Notes under the pieces: generated by a model | The model's database searches: none | Told to the model about the DNA's origin: nothing | What the model saw: only the letters and a program-made list of their open reading frames with translations | Translations under genes and position numbers: made by a program | In this document: positions 21,862-30,947 of the stretch, one piece after another | Layout: each line of letters opens with the position of its first letter | Position numbering within the stretch: position 1 is the stretch's first letter | Source: Chromobacterium violaceum ATCC 12472 | Lineage (GTDB): Bacteria; Pseudomonadota; Gammaproteobacteria; Burkholderiales; Chromobacteriaceae | Assembly: GCF_000007705.1 (NCBI RefSeq) | Contig: NC_005085.1 | Span: 1,116,001-1,180,000 of the forward strand | Length of the DNA stretch: 64,000 bases | Reading direction: 5' to 3'

Positions 21862-22221
21862 TCAGCGCCAAGGCGCGGAGAGGATGGCGAATACGATGTA
21901 AAGACCGAAAATCAGCCCCGGCGCGCTCAGCGCGAGGTTGAACCAGTGCCTGGCCCAGGCCAGGCGCGCCGCAGGGCTGTCATCCTGCCCGCGTTTCCAG
22001 CCTAGGCGGGACAACCGTTTAGCATTCCAACCGGCTATCGGCAACGCCAGCAGGCCGAGCAAAAGCAGGCCTCCCAGTTGCGGATTGCCGCAGCCGGGGC
22101 CATCCTCGCCTCGATGGGCGTCGGGCAGCAGCATCAGGATCTGGAACAGCAGGTAGCCGATGCCCGGCATCCATGCCCAGGCTTGCTGCCGCAAGGCTTG
22201 CCGATATTCCGCGGCGAGCAT
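21862..22221 (-). CDS. Small membrane protein inserted between hscB and hscA
   Basis: 119 aa of unknown function. Three hydrophobic segments (about 15-32, 50-66 and 94-115) are separated by polar loops: a Gly/Cys-containing DAHRGEDGPGCGNPQ loop and a basic KRLSRLGWKRGQDD loop. ATG 22221 begins one base after the hscB stop, so translation is probably coupled. It is expressed with the isc genes but has no known Fe-S motif. One Cys only, so cluster binding is unlikely. Its placement suggests a membrane link or a recent acquisition; this is inference. Confidence 0.75.
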   Translation of the reverse strand: MLAAEYRQALRQQAWAWMPGIGYLLFQILMLLPDAHRGEDGPGCGNPQLGGLLLLGLLALPIAGWNAKRLSRLGWKRGQDDSPAARLAWARHWFNLALSAPGLIFGLYIVFAILSAPWR

Positions 22222-22222
22222 G

Positions 22223-22750
22223 CTAGTCCAGCAGGCTTTCGATGGCGTCGCCGATCTCCTGGTCCAGCTTTTCCATGAAACGCAATTTTCTCACCAGAAC
22301 GGCGGCGGCGTCCAAGTCGGCGCGCGCATCCAGCGCCGCTTCCAGTTCGGTCTGCAGGTCCCTGACTTCGCCGCGCAGGCGGCGCGACAGCGACTCCAGC
22401 GCGTCCACGTCGGCGCGGGCGTCGTCTATGCTCTCGCGCCATTCCATCTGCGCCATCAGGAAATCGGCCGGCATCCGGGTGTTGTTCTCTTCCTGGGTGT
22501 CGACGCCGGACAGCTGCAGCAGGTAGCGGGCGCGGTTCAGCGGCGACTTCAGCGTCTGGTAGCCCTCGTTGACGCGGGTGGCGAGCATCAGCGCGCTGCG
22601 CTTGTCGGCGTCGGAGCTGGCGGCATAGCGGTCGGGATGGACCTGGGCCGCCGCCGCGCGCCAGGCGGCGTCGAGGCCGGCGGCGTCGATGGCGAAGCGG
22701 CGCGGCAGGCCGAACAGGCTGAAGAAATCCTGGTTGAAATCGTGGTTCAT
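22223..22750 (-). CDS. hscB: J-domain co-chaperone HscB
   Basis: Type III J-protein that recruits HscA to IscU. About 175 aa, the usual length. N-terminal J domain with FFSLFGLPRRFAID and the HPD triad (residues 38-40) in AQVHPDRYA. The C-terminal three-helix bundle is the IscU-binding part. I start it at ATG 22750 (MNHDFNQDFFSLFGLP); a TTG six codons upstream is in frame but less likely. A terminator-like hairpin lies between iscA and this gene. Confidence 0.94.
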   Translation of the reverse strand: MNHDFNQDFFSLFGLPRRFAIDAAGLDAAWRAAAAQVHPDRYAASSDADKRSALMLATRVNEGYQTLKSPLNRARYLLQLSGVDTQEENNTRMPADFLMAQMEWRESIDDARADVDALESLSRRLRGEVRDLQTELEAALDARADLDAAAVLVRKLRFMEKLDQEIGDAIESLLD

Positions 22751-22780
22751 CGATGCGTCCGGACTCAAGCGTGGGGACTG

Positions 22781-22827
22781 AAAAAACGAGGGCGGAGCAT
22801 CAGCGCTTGCGCGTCAACGCTCCGCCC
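22781..22827 (-). terminator. Attenuator-like hairpin between iscA and hscB
   Basis: On the minus strand GGGCGGAGC / GCTCCGCCC form a 9-bp perfect stem around a 20-nt loop, followed by TCG and six T. It has the form of a rho-independent terminator but lies inside the isc operon, 14 bp behind the iscA stop. Confidence 0.75.
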
Positions 22828-22841
22828 CGGGGCGGCGGCGG

Positions 22842-23165
22842 TCAGACGTTGAAGCTCTCGCCGCAGCCGCACTCGTTCTTGACGTTGGGGTTGTTGAAGC
22901 GGAACCCCTCGTTCAGGCCTTCCTTCACGTAGTCGAGCTCGGTGCCATCGATGTAGGCCAGGCTCTTGGCGTCGGTGTAGATGGCTACGCCGTAGCTTTC
23001 GAAACGGACGTCGTCGCTGCTTTCGACATCGACGAACTCCAGCTTGTAGGCCATGCCGGAGCAGCCGGAGGTCTTGACGCCCAGGCGCACGCCGAGGCCC
23101 TTGCCGCGCTTGGCGAGGAAGGCGCCGACATGCTGGGCGGCGCGTTCGGAAAGGGTGAGTGCCAT
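22842..23165 (-). CDS. iscA: A-type Fe-S carrier IscA
   Basis: 107-aa carrier that takes Fe-S clusters or iron and passes them to target proteins. The three conserved ligands are C35 (TSGCSG), C99 and C101 (ECGCGESF) near the C-terminus, as in the family. It starts 13 bp after iscU. Confidence 0.96.
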   Translation of the reverse strand: MALTLSERAAQHVGAFLAKRGKGLGVRLGVKTSGCSGMAYKLEFVDVESSDDVRFESYGVAIYTDAKSLAYIDGTELDYVKEGLNEGFRFNNPNVKNECGCGESFNV

Positions 23166-23178
23166 CGGTCGCCTCCGC

Positions 23179-23562
23179 TTACTTGCCGTGTTTCTGCTTG
23201 TAGTCTTCCACCGCGGCCTTGATCGCGTCTTCGGCCAGGATGGAGCAGTGGATCTTCACCGGCGGCAGCGCCAGCTCTTCGGCGATGGCGGTGTTCTTGA
23301 TCGCCAGCGCCTCGTCCAGCGACTTGCCCTTCACCCACTCGGTCACCAGGGACGAGGAGGCGATGGCGGAGCCGCAGCCGTAGGTCTTGAACTTGGCGTC
23401 TTCGATCACGCCGTCCGCGCCCACCTTGATCTGCAGCTTCATCACGTCGCCACAGGCCGGCGCGCCGACCATGCCGGTGCCGATGCTGTCGTCGCCCTTG
23501 TCGAACGAGCCGACGTTGCGCGGATTTTCGTAGTGATCCAACACTTTTTCGCTATATGCCAT
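23179..23562 (-). CDS. iscU: Fe-S cluster scaffold IscU
   Basis: 127-aa scaffold on which clusters are built from IscS sulfur. The cluster ligands C37 (GAPACGD), C63 (YGCGSA) and C106 (IHCSIL) are present, and the HscA recognition motif LPPVK is at 99-103. It lies 56 bp after iscS; that gap can fold into a GC-rich hairpin. Confidence 0.97.
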   Translation of the reverse strand: MAYSEKVLDHYENPRNVGSFDKGDDSIGTGMVGAPACGDVMKLQIKVGADGVIEDAKFKTYGCGSAIASSSLVTEWVKGKSLDEALAIKNTAIAEELALPPVKIHCSILAEDAIKAAVEDYKQKHGK

Positions 23563-23618
23563 GTCTTTCGCTCCTGCAAGGCCGCAGCGCGCGCCGCGGC
23601 CGGTAATCTGTTATCGGC

Positions 23619-24836
23619 TCAGTGGGCGGCCCATTGAACGCTGTTCAGGTCCACGCCGTCCTTGTACATCTCCCACAGCGGGGACAGCTCGCGCAGCTTG
23701 CCGATCTTGGATTTCAGCAGCGCGATCGCGTAGTCGATCTCTTCCTCGGTGGTGAAGCGGCCCAGCGTGAAGCGGATGGAGCTGTGGGCCATTTCGTCGT
23801 TGCGGCCCAGCGCGCGCAGCACGTAGGACGGCTCCAGCGAGGCGGAGGTGCAGGCGGAGCCGCTGGACACGGCCAGGTCCTTGATGGCCATGATCAGGCT
23901 CTCGCCCTCGACGAAGTTGAAGCTGACGTTGAGGTTGTGCGGCACGCGCTGGTCGGCGTCGCCGTTGATGTACACCTCTTCCATGTCCTGGATGCCGTGC
24001 CACAGGCGGTCGCGCAGCATGCGGATGCGCTCGCACTCGCTGTCCATCTCTTCGCGGGCGATGCGGAAGGCCTCGCCCATGCCGACGATCTGGTGGGTGG
24101 CCAGCGTGCCGGAGCGGAAACCGCGCTCGTGGCCGCCGCCGTGCATCTGGGCTTCCAGGCGCACGCGCGGCTTGCGGCGCACGTACAGCGCGCCGATGCC
24201 TTTCGGGCCGTAGGCCTTGTGCGCGGACAGGCTCATCAGGTCGACTTTCAGCGTGTTCAGGTCGATCTTCACCTTGCCCGGCGCCTGGGTGGCGTCGACG
24301 TGGAAGATGATGCCCTTCTCGCGGCAGATCTCGCCGATCAGGGGGATGTCCTGGATCACGCCGATCTCGTTGTTCACGTACATCACCGACACCAGGATGG
24401 TGTCCGGACGGATGGCGGCCTTGAACGCCTCGATGTCGAGCAGGCCGTTTTCCAGCACGTCCATATAGGTCACTTCGAAGCCTTGGCGCTCCAGCTCGCG
24501 ACAGGTGTCCAGCACCGCCTTATGCTCAGTCTTGACGGTGATGATGTGCTTGCCCTTGCTCTTGTAGAACTGGGCGGCGCCCTTGATCGCCAGGTTGTCG
24601 GACTCGGTGGCGCCGGAGGTCCAGACGATTTCCTTGGGATCGGCACCGATCAGCTTGGCCACTTCGGCGCGCGCGTTTTCGACGGCCTCCTCGGCTTCCC
24701 AGCCGAAGCTGTGGCTGCGCGAGGCGGGGTTGCCGAACTTGCCGGTCAGATAGGGAATCATCTTTTCGGCGACGCGCGGGTCCACCGGGGTGGTGGCCGA
24801 GTAATCCAGATAGATCGGTAGCTTGGGCTGGCTCAT
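23619..24836 (-). CDS. iscS: Cysteine desulfurase IscS
   Basis: PLP enzyme that takes sulfur from L-cysteine for Fe-S clusters, tRNA thiolation and other pathways. It is 405 aa. N-terminal [17 protein letters not shown] is the family signature. PLP is bound by K207 in [12 protein letters not shown], and the persulfide-forming Cys is C329 in [11 protein letters not shown]. The C-terminus ends with the LNSVQWAAH-type tail of housekeeping IscS. It starts 31 bp after iscR. Confidence 0.98.
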   Translation of the reverse strand: MSQPKLPIYLDYSATTPVDPRVAEKMIPYLTGKFGNPASRSHSFGWEAEEAVENARAEVAKLIGADPKEIVWTSGATESDNLAIKGAAQFYKSKGKHIITVKTEHKAVLDTCRELERQGFEVTYMDVLENGLLDIEAFKAAIRPDTILVSVMYVNNEIGVIQDIPLIGEICREKGIIFHVDATQAPGKVKIDLNTLKVDLMSLSAHKAYGPKGIGALYVRRKPRVRLEAQMHGGGHERGFRSGTLATHQIVGMGEAFRIAREEMDSECERIRMLRDRLWHGIQDMEEVYINGDADQRVPHNLNVSFNFVEGESLIMAIKDLAVSSGSACTSASLEPSYVLRALGRNDEMAHSSIRFTLGRFTTEEEIDYAIALLKSKIGKLRELSPLWEMYKDGVDLNSVQWAAH

Positions 24837-24867
24837 TTATTTAATCTCCGCAAGATTTTTCGTGCGC

Positions 24868-25362
24868 TCACAGGGCGCTGCTGGCAGCTGCACGGGAGCT
24901 GCTACAGCTGTCGCGCTTGTCCTGCACGACGCTGCTCTCCTTGGCTTGCTGCTCTTTGGCGTGTTGTTCTTCCACCAGGCTGGCGAGGCTTACCTTGGAG
25001 AGGTAATCGAAAATGGTGACGTTGAGGTTGGTCCACAAGTCGTGGGTCATGCAGCGCTGGCTGCCGCGGCAGTTCTCGCGGCCGCCGCATTGGGTGGCGT
25101 CCACCGGCTCGTCGACGGCGACGATGATGTCGGCGACGGAGATGTCGCAGATCTGTTTGGCCAGCGTGTAGCCGCCGCCGGGACCGCGCACGCTGTCCAC
25201 CAGTTCGGCGCGTCTTAGCTTGCCGAACAACTGTTCGAGATAAGACAGCGAGATGCTCTGGCGTTCGCTGATGCCGGCCAGGGTGACCGGGCCGCCTTCC
25301 TCGCGCATCGCGAGATCCAGCATCGCGGTGACGGCAAAACGTCCTTTGGTGGTGAGGCGCAT
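24868..25362 (-). CDS. iscR: Fe-S-sensing repressor IscR
   Basis: 164-aa Rrf2-family regulator. The winged helix lies in the first 70 residues ([38 protein letters not shown], a canonical Rrf2 HTH). The cluster-binding Cys are C92, C98 and C104 ([13 protein letters not shown]), the same positions as the E. coli protein. With a [2Fe-2S] cluster it represses its own operon. The C-terminal tail is acidic/serine-rich and variable. It is the first gene of the isc operon and has its operator immediately upstream. Confidence 0.97.
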   Translation of the reverse strand: MRLTTKGRFAVTAMLDLAMREEGGPVTLAGISERQSISLSYLEQLFGKLRRAELVDSVRGPGGGYTLAKQICDISVADIIVAVDEPVDATQCGGRENCRGSQRCMTHDLWTNLNVTIFDYLSKVSLASLVEEQHAKEQQAKESSVVQDKRDSCSSSRAAASSAL

Positions 25363-25671
25363 GGTGTTCAGTTCCGGTGGGTGGTGGTACTGCCTCAGAT
25401 TATACCCAATATCCGACTAAATTAGTCAAGTATTTGGCGAGGCAATCCAGCGCCGGAAGTCGCAAAGTTGAGCATTTTACTTGGTTTAAGTGGCCCAAGG
25501 CTATGGATTTCTTACTTTCGCGGCGGCCGCTGTGTAAAATCGCTGCAATATTCCGCAAGATCCGCCCGCAAGGGTGCCGAGTGGCGGCGGATGCAACCGG
25601 CCGGGCCGAGGAAGGCCGGGTCCGTCCGCCATGCTTTCGTTCCCTAATCATTGGGATGAGGACATAAGAAG
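25363..25671. promoter_or_regulatory. Divergent promoter region iscR / FabH-like gene
   Basis: 309 bp without a gene. Its left part carries the iscR promoter and IscR site. Toward the plus strand, TTACTT (25512-25517), 17 bp and TAAAAT (25535-25540) form a plausible sigma70 promoter for the FabH-like gene at 25672. The rest has no clear feature. Confidence 0.6.
25399..25433 (-). promoter_or_regulatory. iscR promoter with IscR type 1 operator
   Basis: On the minus strand TTGACT (25424-25429), a 19-bp spacer and TATAAT (25399-25404). The operator (25409-25433) matches the E. coli type 1 IscR consensus at 24 of 25 positions by hand comparison, with the inner halves TTGACT and TTAGTC. It overlaps the -35, as expected for repression by cluster-loaded IscR. 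Confidence 0.85.
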
Positions 25672-26793
25672 ATGCATAAGGTTGTTATCAGCGGGACCGG
25701 GCTATTCACCCCGCCGCATGCGGTCGGCAACGCCGAACTGGTCGAGGCCTTCAATGCCTTCGTGCGGCGGCGCAACGAAGCCCATGCGGCCCAGATCGCC
25801 GCGGGCACCATGGAACCGCTGGCCGAGTCCAGCGCCGAATTCATCGAGAAGGCCTCCGGCATCAAGCAACGTTTCCTGATGGACAAGGACGGCGTGCTGG
25901 ACCCGGAGCGCATGACGCCGAATCTGCCCGAGCGCGGCAACGACGAGCTGTCGCTGCAGGCCGAGATGGCGGTGGCGGCCGCGCGCCAGGCGCTGGAGGC
26001 GGCCGGCCGCGCCGCCGCCGACATCGACATGGTGATCGTCGCCTGCTCCAATATGCAGCGGCCGTATCCGGCGATGGCGATCGAGGTGCAGCAGGCGCTG
26101 GGGATAGAGGGTTACGCCTTCGACATGAACGTGGCGTGCTCGTCGGCGACCTTCGGCATCCAGACCGCGGTCAACGCCATCGCCACCGGGCAGGCGCGCG
26201 CGGTGCTGATGGTGAATCCAGAGATCTGTTCCGCCCACCTGAACTTCCGCGACCGCGACAGCCACTTCATTTTCGGCGATGCCTGCACCGCGGTGGTGCT
26301 GGAGCGCGCCGACGCCGCGGTTTCCGAGCGCCGCTTCGAGGTGCTGGGCTGCAAGCTGGCGACGGTGTTCTCCAACAATATCCGCAACAATTTCGGCTTC
26401 CTCAACCGCTGCGACGCGAGCGGCATCGGCCAGCCGGACAAGCTGTTCGTCCAGCAGGGCCGCAAGGTGTTCAAGGAAGTGTGTCCGATGGTGGGCGAGC
26501 ACATCGTTGCCCATCTGGGCAGCCTGGACATCGCGCCGGAAGGCGTGCGCCGCTTCTGGCTGCACCAGGCCAACCTGGCGATGAACCAGTTGATCGCCCG
26601 CCGCGTGCTGGGCAGAGAGGCCGATACCGTGGAGGCGCCGGTGATTCTGGACCGCTACGCCAACACCAGTTCGGCCGGTTCCATCATCGCCTTCCATCTT
26701 CATTCGCATGATTTGAGCGCCGGCGATGTTGGCGTCATTTCATCGTTCGGGGCCGGCTATTCCGTGGGTTCCGTCATATTGCGCCGCGCGTAG
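25672..26793 (+). CDS. Beta-ketoacyl-ACP synthase III family protein (FabH-like)
   Basis: 373-aa thiolase-fold condensing enzyme, longer than classic FabH (about 320 aa). The catalytic triad is Cys156 (NVACSSATFG), His298 (WLHQANLAMN) and Asn331 (YANTSSAG). It may initiate fatty-acid synthesis or condense acyl chains in a specialised lipid or secondary product. There are no fatty-acid genes beside it, so it is outside the usual fab cluster. It is divergent from iscR by 309 bp. The extra length and an N-terminal Arg-rich stretch (VRRRNEAHAA) distinguish it from the housekeeping enzyme. Confidence 0.88.
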   Translation: MHKVVISGTGLFTPPHAVGNAELVEAFNAFVRRRNEAHAAQIAAGTMEPLAESSAEFIEKASGIKQRFLMDKDGVLDPERMTPNLPERGNDELSLQAEMAVAAARQALEAAGRAAADIDMVIVACSNMQRPYPAMAIEVQQALGIEGYAFDMNVACSSATFGIQTAVNAIATGQARAVLMVNPEICSAHLNFRDRDSHFIFGDACTAVVLERADAAVSERRFEVLGCKLATVFSNNIRNNFGFLNRCDASGIGQPDKLFVQQGRKVFKEVCPMVGEHIVAHLGSLDIAPEGVRRFWLHQANLAMNQLIARRVLGREADTVEAPVILDRYANTSSAGSIIAFHLHSHDLSAGDVGVISSFGAGYSVGSVILRRA

Positions 26794-26842
26794 TTCACTT
26801 TCCGTTTACGAATTGTCATAGTCGGATTGCGCATGAAAAGCC

Positions 26843-26869
26843 AGAGGGCGCTTGTCAAAAGCGCCCTCT
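26843..26869 (+). terminator. Hairpin after FabH-like gene
   Basis: AGAGGGCGCT / AGCGCCCTCT, 10-bp perfect stem with a 7-nt loop. There is no T run behind it, so termination would be weak. It could also protect the mRNA end. Confidence 0.5.
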
Positions 26870-26963
26870 GTGAGTAATGTATCCCCCACCAGCCGAAGCC
26901 TAAGCATGCTCAGGTTGAATATCAGAAAAGACTAATCAGTCTGTACAAAGGAAGGGAAACATT

Positions 26964-28559
26964 ATGCAAACTTTCAAGAAGTTGCTGGTCGCAAGCGCGA
27001 TTGCTGGGGTCTCCGTCGCATCTCAAGCCGCGGGAACGCTGGTGTTTTGTTCCGAAGGCAGCCCGGCCGGCTTCGATCCGGGCCAGTACACCTCCGGCAC
27101 CGACTTTGACGCTTCCGCCGAAACCGTGTTCAACCGCCTGGTGCAATTCCAGCGCGGCGGCACCAAGGTGATCCCGGGCCTGGCCGAGAAATGGGATGTG
27201 GCCGCGGACGGACTGTCCTACACCTTTCACCTGCGCAAGGGCGTGAAGTTCCAGACCACCGACTACTTCAAGCCGACCCGCGAATTCAACGCCGACGACG
27301 TGGCTTTCACCTTCGACCGCATGCTCAACAAGAGCAATCCGTTCCGCAAGGCCTACCCGACCGAATTCCCGTACTTCACCGACATGGGCATGGACGAGAA
27401 CATCGCCAAGGTGGAGAAGGTCGATCCGTACACCATCAAGTTCTCGCTGAAGAAGGTGGATGCCGCCTTCCTGCAGAACCTGGCGATGAGCTTCGCCTCC
27501 ATCCAGTCCGCCGAATACGCTGACAAGCTGCTGAAGGAAGGCAAGCCGCAGCTGATCAACCAGCAGCCGGTGGGCACCGGCCCGTTCATCTTCAAGCGCT
27601 ACCAGAAGGACGCGCAGATCCGCTTCGCCGCCAACAAGGATTACTGGAACAAGGCTGACGGCCCGAAAGTGGACAACCTGGTGTTCGCGATCACCACCGA
27701 CCCGTCGGTGCGCTACCAGAAGCTGAAGGCCGGCGAGTGCCAGATCACCACCTATCCGCGCCCGACCGACATCGCCGCGATGAAGGCCGATCCGAAGATG
27801 AACGTGATGTCCCAGGCCGGCTTCAACCTGGGCTACCTGGCCTACAACGTCAAGCACAAGCCGCTGGACAAGCTGGAAGTGCGCCAGGCGCTGGACATGG
27901 CCATCAACAAGAAAGCCATCCTGCAGGCGGTGTACCAGGGCGCTGGCCAGGCCGCGACCAACCCGATGCCGCCCACCCAGTGGTCGTACAACAAGAACCT
28001 GAAGGACGCGCCGTACGATGTCGCCAAGGCCAAGGCGCTGCTGGCCAAGGCCGGTTACCCGAACGGCTTCGACATCTCGCTGTGGGCGATGCCGGTTCAG
28101 CGTCCGTACAACCCCAACGCCAAGCTGATGGCGGAAATGGTGCAGGCCGACTGGGCCAAGATCGGCGTCAAAGCCAAGATCACCTCCTACGAGTGGGGCG
28201 AGTACCTGAAGCGCGCCAAGACGGGCGAGCATGACTCCATGCTGATCGGCTGGACCGGCGACAACGGCGATCCGGACAACTGGCTGGGCGTGCTGTTCGG
28301 CTGCGACGCGATGAACGGCAACAACTTCTCCAAGTTCTGCTACAAGCCGTTCGAAGACCTGATCCAGAAGGGCAAGGCCACTTCCAACGTCGCCGAGCGC
28401 ACCAAGCTGTACATGAAGGCGCAGGAAATCGTGAAGCAGCAGGTGCCGATGACCACCATCGCCCACTCCACCGTCAATCAGCCGATGCTGAAGTCAGTGC
28501 AGGGCTTCAAGGTCAGCCCGTTCGGCCTGAACTCCTTCTACGGCGTCAGCGTCAAGTAA
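26964..28559 (+). CDS. dppA: Periplasmic dipeptide-binding protein
   Basis: 531-aa SBP family 5 protein that feeds dipeptides to the Dpp ABC importer. A Sec signal peptide ends near residue 22 (ASQAAG). The mature protein starts GTLVFCSEGSPAGFDPGQYTSGTDFDA, a close match to DppA. Its length is the usual 530 or so. GGAAGGG precedes ATG 26964. It lies 415 bp before dppB; that gap holds hairpins and a possible second promoter, so the binding protein may be made in excess over the permease. Confidence 0.94.
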   Translation: MQTFKKLLVASAIAGVSVASQAAGTLVFCSEGSPAGFDPGQYTSGTDFDASAETVFNRLVQFQRGGTKVIPGLAEKWDVAADGLSYTFHLRKGVKFQTTDYFKPTREFNADDVAFTFDRMLNKSNPFRKAYPTEFPYFTDMGMDENIAKVEKVDPYTIKFSLKKVDAAFLQNLAMSFASIQSAEYADKLLKEGKPQLINQQPVGTGPFIFKRYQKDAQIRFAANKDYWNKADGPKVDNLVFAITTDPSVRYQKLKAGECQITTYPRPTDIAAMKADPKMNVMSQAGFNLGYLAYNVKHKPLDKLEVRQALDMAINKKAILQAVYQGAGQAATNPMPPTQWSYNKNLKDAPYDVAKAKALLAKAGYPNGFDISLWAMPVQRPYNPNAKLMAEMVQADWAKIGVKAKITSYEWGEYLKRAKTGEHDSMLIGWTGDNGDPDNWLGVLFGCDAMNGNNFSKFCYKPFEDLIQKGKATSNVAERTKLYMKAQEIVKQQVPMTTIAHSTVNQPMLKSVQGFKVSPFGLNSFYGVSVK

Positions 28560-28974
28560 GCCGGGTTTCAAACAAGGCGTAACCGTAATCGGCGGCGGGG
28601 CGACAGCCCCGTCCGCCTGGCGTAAGTGCCGCCGCGTCCAGTCCTCCGGCAGAGAGGGCGGCCGCCGCGGCATGGCAGTGTCTGCACAGGAATTGGTTAG
28701 AGGAAGGGACGACGGTCGGCCGGCGGTGACGGCGGTTTGACCTGCGTCAAGCGGGACGGGACAGGGCGCTGCTATTGTCTGTCCTGCCGCGACAGTGGAT
28801 GCAGCTAATGCTGGTGGGTGGTTTAGTTGCCAGTCCGCTGTCCGGCACCCCGGTCTCTCTCTCTTCGCGCCTTCACGGCGCGTCTTGCGTTTCTACCTTT
28901 CCTGTACGGATTCCTTGCACGCGATGTCTAGGTCTGAGGACGCCGCGCGTAGCGCGCGTCCGGGAGAGGTTTCC
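28560..28974 (+). promoter_or_regulatory. dppA-dppB gap with hairpins and a candidate FNR-type promoter
   Basis: 415 bp without a gene. It holds a hairpin with CGGGGC/GCCCCG arms (28591-28617), then a weaker TGCCGC/GCGGCA pair (28627-28672). TTGACCTGCGTCAA lies at 28737-28750, followed 22 bp later by TATTGT (28773-28778). A GGACG/CGTCC hairpin (about 28938-28962) and the dppB ribosome site GGGAGAGG follow. In-frame codons upstream of 28975 have no ribosome site and are not taken as coding. Confidence 0.5.
28737..28778 (+). promoter_or_regulatory. Candidate FNR/ANR-type class II promoter for dppBCDF
   Basis: A perfect dyad TTGAC-N4-GTCAA resembles FNR/ANR-family boxes (TTGAT-N4-ATCAA). The 22-bp spacing to a candidate -10 TATTGT places it centred at about -41.5, the standard position for activation by this family. 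The regulator is not known to exist in this window. Confidence 0.5.
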
Positions 28975-30003
28975 ATGTTTTCATTCATCTTGCGGAGGCT
29001 GGGCCTGCTGGTGCCCACCTTCTTCGGCATCACGCTGCTGACTTTCGCGCTGATCCGCCTGATCCCCGGCGACCCGGTGGAGGTGATGGTGGGCGAGCGC
29101 ACGCTCGATCCCCAGATGCATGCCGAAGCGTTGCACCGGCTGGGGCTGGACAAGCCGCTGTACGCGCAATACTTCGACTATGTCGTCAATCTTCTGCACG
29201 GCAATCTCGGCGAATCGCTGGTGACCAAGACCAGCGTCTGGACCGAGTTCAAGACCCTGTTCCCCGCCACGCTGGAACTGGCGCTGTCCGCGCTGCTGTT
29301 CGCCATGGTGTGGGGGCTGCTGGCCGGCGTGCTGGCCGCGATCAAGCGCGGCTCGCTGTTCGACCACGGCGTGATGGGCATTTCGCTGACCGGTTTCTCG
29401 ATGCCCATCTTCTGGTGGGGTCTGATCCTGATCATGTTCTTCTCGGTCAAACTGGGCTGGACGCCGGTATCGGGCCGCATGGACCTGATGTTCGACATCC
29501 ATCCCAAGACCGGCTTCATGCTGATCGACAGCTGGCTGGCCGAGTCCGCCGATCCCGAGGGCAACGCCGGCGCGTTCCGGAGCGCGCTGTCGCACCTGAT
29601 CCTGCCGTCCATCGTGCTGGGCACCATTCCGCTGGCGGTGATCGCGCGGATGACCCGCTCGTCGATGCTGGAAGTGCTGCGCGAGGACTACGTCCGCACC
29701 GCGCGCGCCAAGGGCCTGTCGCCGGCGCGCGTCATCTTCATCCACACCCTGCGCAACGCGCTGATCCCGGTGCTGACCGTGATCGGCCTGCAGGTGGGCA
29801 CGCTGATGGGCGGCGCGGTGCTGACCGAGACCATCTTCTCCTGGCCCGGCATCGGCAAGTGGCTGATCGACGCCATCGCCCGCCGCGACTACCCGGTGGT
29901 GCAGAACGGCATCCTGATGGTGGCCACGCTGGTGATCGTCACCAACTTCGTCGTCGACATCCTGTACGGCATCGCCAATCCGCGCATCCGTCACGCCAAG
30001 TAA
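28975..30003 (+). CDS. dppB: Dipeptide ABC transporter permease DppB
   Basis: 342-aa inner-membrane permease of the dipeptide importer, with six or so hydrophobic segments. N-terminal MFSFILRRLGLLVPTFFGITLLTFALIRLIPGDP is a hallmark of DppB/OppB. The EAA-loop region (YVRTARAKGLSPARVIFIHTLRNALIPVL) contacts the ATPases. I chose ATG 28975 because of GGGAGAGG upstream. It overlaps nothing and is 13 bp from dppC. Confidence 0.95.
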   Translation: MFSFILRRLGLLVPTFFGITLLTFALIRLIPGDPVEVMVGERTLDPQMHAEALHRLGLDKPLYAQYFDYVVNLLHGNLGESLVTKTSVWTEFKTLFPATLELALSALLFAMVWGLLAGVLAAIKRGSLFDHGVMGISLTGFSMPIFWWGLILIMFFSVKLGWTPVSGRMDLMFDIHPKTGFMLIDSWLAESADPEGNAGAFRSALSHLILPSIVLGTIPLAVIARMTRSSMLEVLREDYVRTARAKGLSPARVIFIHTLRNALIPVLTVIGLQVGTLMGGAVLTETIFSWPGIGKWLIDAIARRDYPVVQNGILMVATLVIVTNFVVDILYGIANPRIRHAK

Positions 30004-30016
30004 GCAGGGACGCAAT

Positions 30017-30937
30017 ATGAGCCAAACCAATCAAACCGCGGCCGCGCAGACGGCCGATCTGGCGCTGTCCTATCCGTCTCCGCTGAAGGAGTTCTGGCAG
30101 GGCTTTTCCCACAACAAGGGCGCGGTCGCCGGCCTGGTCTTCGTGCTGTTCATCGTCGCCTGTGCGCTGTTCGCGCCGCTGATCGCGCCGTACAGCCCGA
30201 TCGAGCAGTACCGCGACCACATGCTGACCCCGCCGGCCTGGGAGGCCGCCGGCAGCGCGCAATTCCTGTTCGGCACCGACGAGCTGGGCCGCGACATCCT
30301 GTCGCGCCTGATCTACGGCGCGCGGCTGTCGCTGTTCATCGGCCTGATGTCGGTGCTGATGGCGCTGGTGCCGGGCGTGATCCTGGGCCTGTTGGCGGCG
30401 TTCTTCCCCAAGGCGCTGGGCGCTTCCATCATGCGCTTGATGGACATCATGATGGCGCTGCCATCCTTGCTGCTGGCCGTGGCCATCATGGCCATCCTCG
30501 GCCCGGGCCTGACCAACGCGATGATCGCCATCGCCACCGTGTCGCTGCCGGCCTATGTGCGCCTGACCCGCGCGTCGGCGATGACCGAGCTGAACCGCGA
30601 CTACGTGGTGGCTTCGCGCGTGGCCGGCGCCGGCCTGATGCGCCTGATGTTCGTCACCGTGCTGCCCAACTGCATGGCGCCCTTGATCGTGCACGCCACC
30701 ATGAGCTTCTCCTCCGCCATCCTCGAAATCGCCGCGCTGGGCTTCCTGGGCCTGGGCGTGCAGCCGCCGACCGCCGAGTGGGGCACCATGCTGGCCTCGG
30801 CGCGCGACTACATCGAGAGCGCCTGGTGGGTGGTGACCTTGCCGGGCCTGACCATCCTGCTGTCGGTGCTGGCGATCAACCTGATGGGCGACGGCCTGCG
30901 CGACGCGCTGGACCCGAAGCTGAAGCGCGCCGCCTGA
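30017..30937 (+). CDS. dppC: Dipeptide ABC transporter permease DppC
   Basis: 306-aa partner permease. A cytoplasmic N-terminal stretch (about 25 residues) precedes TM1. [25 protein letters not shown] is the DppC/OppC signature, and [27 protein letters not shown] is the EAA loop. It forms the membrane channel with DppB. It is followed 10 bp later by dppD. Confidence 0.95.
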   Translation: MSQTNQTAAAQTADLALSYPSPLKEFWQGFSHNKGAVAGLVFVLFIVACALFAPLIAPYSPIEQYRDHMLTPPAWEAAGSAQFLFGTDELGRDILSRLIYGARLSLFIGLMSVLMALVPGVILGLLAAFFPKALGASIMRLMDIMMALPSLLLAVAIMAILGPGLTNAMIAIATVSLPAYVRLTRASAMTELNRDYVVASRVAGAGLMRLMFVTVLPNCMAPLIVHATMSFSSAILEIAALGFLGLGVQPPTAEWGTMLASARDYIESAWWVVTLPGLTILLSVLAINLMGDGLRDALDPKLKRAA

Positions 30938-30947
30938 GGATAAGAAC

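Noticed and set aside
28775-29041. Possible small ORF in the dppA-dppB gap
   Set aside because: No ribosome site, composition is not protein-like, and it overlaps the start of dppB in another frame.
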